The notes beneath the pieces are model-generated. The model saw only the letters and a list, made by a program, of their open reading frames with translations, made no database searches and had not been told where the DNA came from. This document shows positions 57,721 through 64,000 of a stretch of DNA of 64,000 bases, in pieces (positions within the stretch are counted from its first letter, which is position 1; each line of letters opens with the position of its first letter). The DNA lies in assembly GCA_005880915.1 (NCBI GenBank), contig VBIW01000037.1, positions 292,239 through 356,238 of the forward strand, given 5' to 3'. Both the position numbers and the translations under genes were made by a program. This stretch comes from Chloroflexota bacterium (GTDB taxonomy: Bacteria; Chloroflexota; Dormibacteria; Dormibacterales; Dormibacteraceae).

Positions 57721-58929
57721 ATGAGCGTCGCGCAGCGTTCCCGAAGGCAGTCTGAGCACCGACCGCAGTCCGCGATCGAGGTGTCGATCGTCATGCCCTG
57801 TCTCAATGAGGCCGAGACGCTGGCCGCCTGCATCCGAAAGGCGCAGAGCGCGATCGGCAAGCACAACCTCGCCGCCGAGATCATCGTCGCCGACAACGGG
57901 AGCAGCGACGGATCGCGGGCCATCGCCGAGAAGCTCGGCGCTCGCGTGGTCGAGGTCATACCCAAGGGATACGGAAGCGCCCTGATCGGCGGGATCCAGG
58001 CGGCCCGGGGCCGTTTCGTGATCATGGGCGACGCGGACGACAGCTACGACTTCAGCGCCATCGGCCCTCTCATCGACAAGCTCCGCGAAGGCTATGACCT
58101 GGTGATGGGCAACCGATTTTCGGGCGGCATCGCCGCGGGGGCGATGGTCTGGTCGCATCGGTGGGTCGGCAACCCGGTCCTGACATTCATCGGCGGTGTG
58201 TTGTTCAGGACGCCGGTCGGCGACATGCACTGCGGCCTGCGCGGGTTTCGCAAGGACGCTGTCGAGGAGCTGAGGCTGCGCGCGACGGGCATGGAGTTCG
58301 CCAGCGAGATGGTGATCAAGGCCTCGCTCCGGCGGCTGAAGATCGCGGAGCTACCCGTCACGTTGAGCCCCGACGGGCGCTCACGGCCTCCGCACCTGCG
58401 CACCTGGCGCGACGGCTGGCGTCACCTGCGCTTCATGCTCCTCTTCAGCCCGCGCTGGCTCTTCCTCTACCCGGGGCTTGCGCTCTTCAGCGCCGGCGCA
58501 ATCGGCGGCGCCTTGCTCGAGACGGGGCCGAAGCAGATCGGGACCGCGACCTTCGACATCCACACTCTTCTGCTGGCGGCGTTTTCCTGCCTGATCGGTT
58601 ATCAGCTGGTGGTGTTCGCCGTTTTCACCAAGGTCTTCGCCATGCAGCAGGGATTCCATCCGCCGAACGCGGGCTACACCGAGATGTTTCGGTACATGAA
58701 GCTCGAGACGGGATTGGCAATCGGTGGTCTGATGCTCCTCGCGGGCGCCGCCGGCGCTGTCGTGGCCGTGTGGAGCTGGGGCGCGGTTGGCTTTGGCGAG
58801 CTGGATCCGCGGGTGACAATGCGCGAGGTAATCCCCGCGGCGCTTCTCCTGACCCTCGGTGTGCAGACGATATTCGCGAGCTTCTTCCTGAGCATCCTGG
58901 GCATCGACCAAGCTGATCCTTCCGGCTAG
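57721..58929 (+). CDS. GT2 glycosyltransferase with C-terminal membrane helices (DPM1/GtrB-like)
   Basis: A 402-residue enzyme. The first 240 residues form a GT-A domain with VSIVMPCLNE, the DXD-like DADDSYDF and a DMHCGLRGFR acceptor loop, as in polyprenyl-phosphate glycosyltransferases. Four hydrophobic helices follow (near 250-270, 290-315, 335-355, 370-395). It likely charges a lipid carrier for the GT-C-like protein encoded 6 nt downstream. Confidence 0.88.
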   Translation: MSVAQRSRRQSEHRPQSAIEVSIVMPCLNEAETLAACIRKAQSAIGKHNLAAEIIVADNGSSDGSRAIAEKLGARVVEVIPKGYGSALIGGIQAARGRFVIMGDADDSYDFSAIGPLIDKLREGYDLVMGNRFSGGIAAGAMVWSHRWVGNPVLTFIGGVLFRTPVGDMHCGLRGFRKDAVEELRLRATGMEFASEMVIKASLRRLKIAELPVTLSPDGRSRPPHLRTWRDGWRHLRFMLLFSPRWLFLYPGLALFSAGAIGGALLETGPKQIGTATFDIHTLLLAAFSCLIGYQLVVFAVFTKVFAMQQGFHPPNAGYTEMFRYMKLETGLAIGGLMLLAGAAGAVVAVWSWGAVGFGELDPRVTMREVIPAALLLTLGVQTIFASFFLSILGIDQADPSG

Positions 58930-58935
58930 GCCCTC

Positions 58936-60783
58936 ATGACTGTTCGCGGGCTGGCCGTGCAGCGTCGCGAGGACCGAGCCGCCTCTCGGCGGACCGTGAC
59001 CCTTCTCGTCTTGGCCGCAGTCACAGGCGTTTTCGCTCCAGTCGCCTACATGGCGATGTTCACCGGGTTTCACTCCTACGACGACGAGGGCTATTTCCTG
59101 ATCGTGCTCCGCGACTACCTGTCCGGCCAGCCTCTTCTGAATCCGTCGGTGCCAATCTACGGTCCATTTTTCTTCGAGACGATGGGCGGCTTGTTCAAGC
59201 TCCTCGGGGTCGCGCCGAGCCACGAGAGCGGCCGTTACGTGACGCTGGCCATCTGGCTGGTCGCGAGCCTCTCCGCAGGACTCTCCGCGTACCGTCTCAC
59301 GAGACGTTTCTGGCTGGCTGTCGGCGCCGAATTCGTTGCGTTCCAGGTGCTTCGAGCGCTCACCAATGAGCCTATGAGCCCTACCGGCTTGATCGGTCTG
59401 CTGCTCGTGTCTATGGTCGCCGCTGCCTCTTTCAGGTCGGCGCGCCCCCGCGCGACAGCCGTCGTCATTGGTTCGATCGTGGGCGCGCTTTGCCTGATCA
59501 AGATCAACGTCGGCGGTTTTGCGGCGATTGCGGTGTCGTTTGCATGGGCGGCAAGCCTGGCCCCCGGGCGAAGGCGCCAGCTGCTGCCTCTGATGGTCGT
59601 CGTGATCACGCTGCTCCCGGTGGCGCTGATGGCGAGCCTGCTGAGCCGCGACTGGGTCGCTGAGTACGCGTGGCTGCTGGCTCTGGCTGGCGCGGCAGTG
59701 GGGATCGCATGTCTTGCCGCAGCCGGGGACCGGCCGCCGGCGTCGGGGTTTGCGCTAGCCGGTGGCGGCGCGATCGTTGTCGTCATATGCCTCGGCGTCG
59801 CACTCGTCGGCGGCTCCCGAGCCCAGGACCTGTGGGATGGCCTGGTCCTGGTTTCACTCCGTTTCCCAAGCATGTTCATGTTTCCGCTGGACATCAGCAT
59901 CGCCGTCGACGTTTGGGCCTCTGCGGTTGTGGTCATGGCGCTCGCGACCCGGGGGCTCACCCTGCTTTCAGCCTCTACCGCAGGTCGACTTCGACTCGCC
60001 GCCGGGCTTCTCATCTGGCTATCCGCACTGCTGATTCCCAGCTCGGTCTTTCTCCTCGCCCTTCCCCTCCTGTGGATCGCGTGCATACCTCCCGCAGGAA
60101 ACGTCGAAGATCGAGTCGGCAGATACTGCCGCTGCCTGGTGCCGGCGCTGGCCGTGACCGAAGCCCTCCAGGTGTATCCCGTTGCGGGAACCCAGTTGGC
60201 GATCGCCGGCCTTTCGCTCGTGCCGGCCGGCGCCATCGTCCTCCATGACGGCATCCGCCAGCTGCAGACGGCTGGGTGGGGTCGGCCTTCGCTGTTCGCG
60301 GCTTCGGCAGCCCCCGCTGCCCTACTGGTCAACGTGCTTGTCTTTCTCGCGGGTGGCTACGTAGTGCTCGGCGCGTTCACCGAGGGCACCCGGCTGGGCG
60401 TCCCGGGCGCGGAGTCAATCCGGGTCCCTGCCGAGCAGGCGTCCCAGCTGCAGGGGCTCACTGATGCGATCGATCGCAGCTGTTCGGGTTTCATCACCCT
60501 ACCCGGAATGAACAGCCTCTACCTGTGGACCCATCAAAGCCCGCCGACCAATGTGCGGGCGGAGATATGGATGCTTACCCTCGACGACATGCAGCAGGGG
60601 TCGCTCGTCCGGCAGCTCGAAAGCCGGCCGCGCCTCTGCGTGGTGGAGAATCAAAAGGTTGTCGATTTCTGGGCTCAGGGTCGCCGCGTGCCGAATCGAC
60701 CCCTGGTGGATTTCATAAGGGTCGGCTTTGTCGAGGCCGGCACTTTCGGCGATTATCAGCTTCTCGTTCGCAGTGGTGACTGA
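58936..60783 (+). CDS. GT-C/GT39-like polytopic glycosyltransferase
   Basis: A 615-residue membrane protein with about twelve hydrophobic helices and a C-terminal soluble domain of about 130 residues. The first loop has HSYDDEGYF, an acidic motif in the position of the catalytic DE pair in ArnT/PMT-like GT-C enzymes. It begins 6 nt after the GT2 gene, so both probably act in one surface-glycan or lipid-decoration pathway. Specificity unknown. Confidence 0.75.
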   Translation: MTVRGLAVQRREDRAASRRTVTLLVLAAVTGVFAPVAYMAMFTGFHSYDDEGYFLIVLRDYLSGQPLLNPSVPIYGPFFFETMGGLFKLLGVAPSHESGRYVTLAIWLVASLSAGLSAYRLTRRFWLAVGAEFVAFQVLRALTNEPMSPTGLIGLLLVSMVAAASFRSARPRATAVVIGSIVGALCLIKINVGGFAAIAVSFAWAASLAPGRRRQLLPLMVVVITLLPVALMASLLSRDWVAEYAWLLALAGAAVGIACLAAAGDRPPASGFALAGGGAIVVVICLGVALVGGSRAQDLWDGLVLVSLRFPSMFMFPLDISIAVDVWASAVVVMALATRGLTLLSASTAGRLRLAAGLLIWLSALLIPSSVFLLALPLLWIACIPPAGNVEDRVGRYCRCLVPALAVTEALQVYPVAGTQLAIAGLSLVPAGAIVLHDGIRQLQTAGWGRPSLFAASAAPAALLVNVLVFLAGGYVVLGAFTEGTRLGVPGAESIRVPAEQASQLQGLTDAIDRSCSGFITLPGMNSLYLWTHQSPPTNVRAEIWMLTLDDMQQGSLVRQLESRPRLCVVENQKVVDFWAQGRRVPNRPLVDFIRVGFVEAGTFGDYQLLVRSGD

Positions 60784-60804
60784 CGCGGGGGACAATGACG
60801 GCCC

Positions 60805-61950
60805 ATGACAACCGGCGAGTGGCTGATCCCCTTCAACCGCCCAAGCTTTGAGGGCCGAGAGCTCGAATACATCCACGCGTCTATTGCCTCCGGCCATGTT
60901 TCAGGAGACGGATCGTTCAGCCGGCGCTGCCACCAATTTCTGGAATTCGAGCTGGGTGTCGCCAGGGCGCTGCTGACCACGTCCTGCACGCATGCACTCG
61001 AGATGGCCGCGCTCTTGCTTGAGGTCGCACCCGGCGACGAAGTGATCGTTCCGTCATTCACATTCGTCTCGGTGGCGAACGCGTTTGTTTTGCGTGGCGC
61101 GCGCCCGGTCTTCATTGACGTGCGCCCCGACACGCTCAACTTCGATGAGCGGCAATTCGAGCAGCTGATCACCTCTCGCACGAAGGCTGCTGTTGCGGTT
61201 CACTACGCAGGAGTTGGATGCGAGATGGACTCGATCGTCGAGGTGGCGACTCGGCGCGGGGTTGCAATCGTCGAAGACAACGCACACGGCCTGTTCGGCA
61301 GCTACCGCGGAAGGCAGCTGGGCACTTTCGGCAGCCTGGCCACTCAGAGCTTTCACGAAACGAAGAACTTCAGCTGTGGAGAGGGTGGGGCGCTCCTCAT
61401 CAATGACAAACGATTCATCGAACGCGCCGAAGTGGTGCGTGAAAAGGGAACAGACCGGAGCCGTTTCTTCCGTGGTCTGGTCGACAAATACACCTGGACC
61501 GACATTGGCTCCAGCTATTTGCCGTCAGACCTGCTGGCCGCCATTCTGTTCGCCCAATTTGAGGCGCGGGCTTCGATTCAATCGAAACGCAGGGAGATAT
61601 GGTGGCGCTACCGTCGGGGTCTCGTCGACTGGGCGGCCCGCACTGGCGCGACGCTTCCATTCATTCCAGCCGACCGCGAGCAGGCCTACCACATGTTCTA
61701 CGTCATCATGCCGTCGCTGGAAGCTCGTCAGCGGCTGATGTCTCATCTGAGAGAGAAGGGCATCCTTAGCGTCTTCCACTACTTACCGCTGCACCTTTCT
61801 CGGATGGGCCTGCAATTTGGTGGCGAGCCAGGTCAATGCCCTGTCACCGAAGACGTGAGCGACCGACTGCTACGCCTGCCGTTCTTCAACAGCCTCACTG
61901 CGGCGCAACAAGAAACGGTCATCGAATCGGTTCAGCAGGTCGTTGACTAG
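60805..61950 (+). CDS. wecE: DegT/DnrJ-type sugar aminotransferase (WecE/RffA-like)
   Basis: A 381-residue PLP aminotransferase very close in pattern to enterobacterial dTDP-4-amino-4,6-dideoxygalactose transaminase. SGDGSFSRRC, TTSCTHALEMAALLL, VIVPSFTFVS, VHYAGVGCEMD, HETKNFSCGEGGA with Lys187, and DKYTWTDIGSSYL all align in order. It would convert dTDP-4-keto-6-deoxyglucose to dTDP-Fuc4N for glycans. One PLP contact, usually EDAAQG, reads EDNAHG. GACAAT (60791-60796) ends 8 nt before the ATG. Confidence 0.85.
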   Translation: MTTGEWLIPFNRPSFEGRELEYIHASIASGHVSGDGSFSRRCHQFLEFELGVARALLTTSCTHALEMAALLLEVAPGDEVIVPSFTFVSVANAFVLRGARPVFIDVRPDTLNFDERQFEQLITSRTKAAVAVHYAGVGCEMDSIVEVATRRGVAIVEDNAHGLFGSYRGRQLGTFGSLATQSFHETKNFSCGEGGALLINDKRFIERAEVVREKGTDRSRFFRGLVDKYTWTDIGSSYLPSDLLAAILFAQFEARASIQSKRREIWWRYRRGLVDWAARTGATLPFIPADREQAYHMFYVIMPSLEARQRLMSHLREKGILSVFHYLPLHLSRMGLQFGGEPGQCPVTEDVSDRLLRLPFFNSLTAAQQETVIESVQQVVD

Positions 61951-62975
61951 TGCCGGACCTGACCGTAGGACGGAGCGTGTTCTACGACCCCATCGTGAGG
62001 AGCAAACTCGACAGTCTCGCGGACCGCGTAGACAGGCTTCTGCATTGAGCGCAGATGCATTCGCGCGAGATACTCACCCATGATGCCAAGAGCGAAAAGC
62101 TGAGCCCCGGAGAAGATTGCGATGGTCGACGCGATGAACGAGAAGCCCGGAACGAGCCCGCCGTAGATCAGGTAGTGGCCAAACACGAAGGCGAGCGTGA
62201 TCGTGCCGAAGACGGTAAAAAAGAATCCGATCAGACTTGCCAGCTGGAGCGGCCAAACGCTGAACCCCGTGATCATGTTCAGCGAATGCCTGATCAGTTT
62301 CCCGAAGGTGTAGTTAGAAGTCCCGAGCTGGCGTACTTCGTGGCGAACCTCGACGGAATTGAATCGAACCGTCGCCCATGTCAAAAGCACATCGATGCTG
62401 ACGTATGGACCGTCATAGCCTGCGAATGCTTTTCTTAGGTCGGTTCGGAAAGTTCGGAACGCTCCGGCCTTCCGTGCGATCGGGGCGCCCATCGATGCTT
62501 GAAGGGCGATCTTTGTGGCCTGGCTCGCAAGGTTCCGCCAGAGTCCGTGTTGCCCGGCCGGGGGAGTTCCGTACACGACATCAATGTCAGGTTGAAGGGC
62601 ATCCACGAGCTTCGGGATCTCTTCGGGCGGATGCTGTAGGTCGTCATCCATCGTGATGATCAGCTCATATCTGGCGAGACGGATGCCGCAGAGCAGTGCA
62701 TTGTGTTGCCCGAAGTTGCGCATCAAACGCACGCCTCGGATCCATGGGTGGACACTCGAAAGCTCCCGGATCGCGCTCCAGGTCCCGTCTTTGCTGGCGT
62801 CATCGACCAATATCAGCTCGTAGTCACTCGCAAACGAATCGAGGACAGTCTTGATCCGTTGCGCCACTCCCGGCAGCGAGCCTTCGCTGTTGTATGTGGG
62901 AATGACGACCGAGATGCTCCATTGGCCTCCCTGCATTTTTCGCTGAGAGGTTAACCCGTTGGTACTGCCCTTCAT
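61947..62975 (-). CDS. GT2 polyprenyl-phosphate glycosyltransferase (DPM1/ArnC-like)
   Basis: A 342-residue enzyme. The GT-A domain begins SVVIPTYNSEGSL, with VDDASKDGT, the metal-binding DDDLQHPPEEIP and QLGTSNYTFGKL, as in ArnC and GtrB. Two C-terminal hydrophobic hairpins (near 245-270 and 280-305) anchor it. It probably makes an undecaprenyl-phosphate sugar. The ATG at 62975 follows AGGAGAGGGC, one of the better ribosome-binding sites; a longer frame upstream is antisense to the AMP-binding gene. Confidence 0.88.
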   Translation of the reverse strand: MKGSTNGLTSQRKMQGGQWSISVVIPTYNSEGSLPGVAQRIKTVLDSFASDYELILVDDASKDGTWSAIRELSSVHPWIRGVRLMRNFGQHNALLCGIRLARYELIITMDDDLQHPPEEIPKLVDALQPDIDVVYGTPPAGQHGLWRNLASQATKIALQASMGAPIARKAGAFRTFRTDLRKAFAGYDGPYVSIDVLLTWATVRFNSVEVRHEVRQLGTSNYTFGKLIRHSLNMITGFSVWPLQLASLIGFFFTVFGTITLAFVFGHYLIYGGLVPGFSFIASTIAIFSGAQLFALGIMGEYLARMHLRSMQKPVYAVRETVEFAPHDGVVEHAPSYGQVRH

Positions 62976-63104
62976 GCCCTCTCCTGGTCTTGATTTCAAA
63001 AGTTGATAGGACCCCGGCCGGCAGCTGCCGCGTGGTTTTGCCGGCCGTCCTCTGCGCCGCTTGACCCGCAGGCGGCCTCGTTGCACGGGGTATCTTGCTT
63101 CGCG

Positions 63105-64000
63105 ATGTACCAGGCGTCCGGCCTTAACGCCGTGAGAATCGTCCGCGAGGCAGAGGTCCGGGCAGACCGTCATGTCCTCGATCGACTCTGGGAGGAGCCA
63201 ACGACATTCGCCTTCGTCCCCTCCAACCTCGCGCTCACCGAGGACTGGATCGTCGCCTCGCTGGCGCTCATCCCAGCCGAGTACCGTCGCGAGCACTTCA
63301 TCCTGATGACCTCGGGCAGCACCGGCCAGCCAAAGCTGATCGTCGCGCGCAAGGACCGCGCGGAACGACTGGCCGCTGCGATCCATGTCGCCCAGGACGG
63401 CGAGCCGGCCCAGGAGACAATCGCCTGCCTGCCCCTCAGCTACTCCTACTCGTTCGTCAATCAGTGGCTGTGGGCCCACCACCTGCGCCGGCGGCTGGTC
63501 CAGACCGACGGCTTCACGCGAGCGGACGAGTTGAAAGCCGCCCTCGACGCGGCTAAAGAAGCGATGACCTGCATGGTCGGCATCCAGGTCCCGCTGCTGC
63601 GGCAGCTGTTCGGGACGCACCGATTTCCGGGAGTCATAAGGCTCAACTTCGCGGGTGGTCGTTTCCCGCAGGAGCACCTGGACGCCCTCCACGAGATATT
63701 CCCGAACGTCCGCATCTTCAACAACTATGGCTGCGCTGAGGCGATGCCCCGGCTCACTGTCCGCCGCGCGGAGGACGCGTCTTCCGCCGCCGACGTCGGC
63801 TTCCCGCTGCCGGGCGTCGAGCTACGAGCTGCGGCCGACGAGCAGCTCGAGTTCCGCAGCCCTTACCGCGCGGTCGCCGTCATCGAGGGCGAGCGGTTCC
63901 GGCCGCTTGACGACTCGGAGTGGATGGTCACCGGCGACCTCGGACGGGCCGCCGAGAACGGCTCCTGGCTCCTGCTCGGCCGCAAGAGCGAGGTCTTCAA
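63105..64000 (+). CDS. AMP-binding (ANL superfamily) enzyme, N-terminally short, runs off the right edge
   Basis: The first 298 codons of an adenylate-forming enzyme. TSGSTGQPK (69-77) is the P-loop, NNYGCAEAMPR the A5-like motif and VTGDLG the A7 motif. The P-loop is normally near residue 150-190, so about 100 N-terminal residues of the fold are missing, though the sequence before it is intact coding. TATCTT (63091-63096) ends 8 nt before the ATG, which supports this start. It may be a minimal acyl- or aryl-adenylating domain that relies on a partner. Confidence 0.78.
   Translation, partial: MYQASGLNAVRIVREAEVRADRHVLDRLWEEPTTFAFVPSNLALTEDWIVASLALIPAEYRREHFILMTSGSTGQPKLIVARKDRAERLAAAIHVAQDGEPAQETIACLPLSYSYSFVNQWLWAHHLRRRLVQTDGFTRADELKAALDAAKEAMTCMVGIQVPLLRQLFGTHRFPGVIRLNFAGGRFPQEHLDALHEIFPNVRIFNNYGCAEAMPRLTVRRAEDASSAADVGFPLPGVELRAAADEQLEFRSPYRAVAVIEGERFRPLDDSEWMVTGDLGRAAENGSWLLLGRKSEVF

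Noticed and set aside
1-64000. CRISPR arrays, insertion sequences and prophage genes
   Set aside because: I found no regularly spaced repeats, transposase or phage structural genes.

Overview
The window is a gene-dense, high-GC bacterial chromosome segment with short intergenic gaps, many GTG/TTG starts and many 4-nt stop/start overlaps. The gene content suggests a free-living terrestrial heterotroph near Chloroflexota, Actinomycetota or Candidatus Dormibacterota: an ATP-type PEP carboxykinase, an archaeal/eukaryal-type ATP-dependent DNA ligase with a ligase-type exonuclease, an F420-biosynthesis-associated metalloprotease family member, HspR-like and SufR-like regulators, a Ski2-like helicase and several DPM1- and GT87-type membrane glycosyltransferases. 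There is no rRNA or other strong taxonomic marker, so the lineage is an inference. I see no insertion sequence, prophage or CRISPR array; one XerC/D-like recombinase stands alone.

Layout. 1-6.4 kb: two GT87-like membrane proteins, a methyltransferase, a UPF0173 metallo-hydrolase, an amidase and a long VWA protein. 6.4-10.8 kb: pckA, a SLOG-like protein, moaD/moaE (MoaD runs past its Gly-Gly), an O-methyltransferase pair and clpP. 10.7-17.5 kb: mostly leftward DNA-repair and metabolite-repair genes (GT87, MBL hydrolase, DNA ligase; then SufR-like regulator, nnrE and exonuclease) around three small rightward genes. 17.6-24.8 kb: a small gene with a clear promoter and terminator, a cNMP-binding protein, the recombinase, an acyltransferase, a cell-wall amidase, two paralogous lipoproteins and two tRNA-Arg genes. 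24.8-30.4 kb: secreted S15-like hydrolase, menaquinone-type methyltransferase, carboxyltransferase and crotonase. 30.5-38.8 kb: mntP, HspR-like regulator, zinc-ribbon protein, metalloprotease, SDRs, and DUF503 plus helicase. 38.9-46.6 kb: a complete dipeptide/oligopeptide ABC operon followed by pyrE and a dihydroorotase. 46.6-54.4 kb: lipoprotein, MBL protein, a 33-aa membrane peptide, ParA-like ATPase, CvpA-like protein, and a four-gene acyl-CoA dehydrogenase/MFS/ureohydrolase/FAD-oxidoreductase operon. 54.6-64 kb: SDRs, ThpR, a heme-binding-like protein, then a surface-glycan block (two GT2s, a GT-C-like membrane protein and a WecE-like sugar aminotransferase) and a truncated AMP-binding enzyme at the edge.

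The most general signal is regulatory. More than twenty genes at the head of a transcription unit have a TANNNT-type -10 hexamer ending only 6-10 nt before the start codon, with no room for a Shine-Dalgarno leader, so leaderless mRNAs appear to be the norm here. Other structure not explained by genes includes a shared bidirectional -10 hexamer, a 46-bp tandem duplication of a start region, dispersed CTCCCCAT palindromes, a duplicated terminator-like element and structured intergenic RNA candidates. I found no clearly novel multi-gene system. The best leads are the MoaD with a C-terminal extension, the orphan SufR-like regulator heading an nnrE-exonuclease operon, the lipoprotein paralogues at the tRNA-Arg genes and the tiny leaderless membrane peptide.
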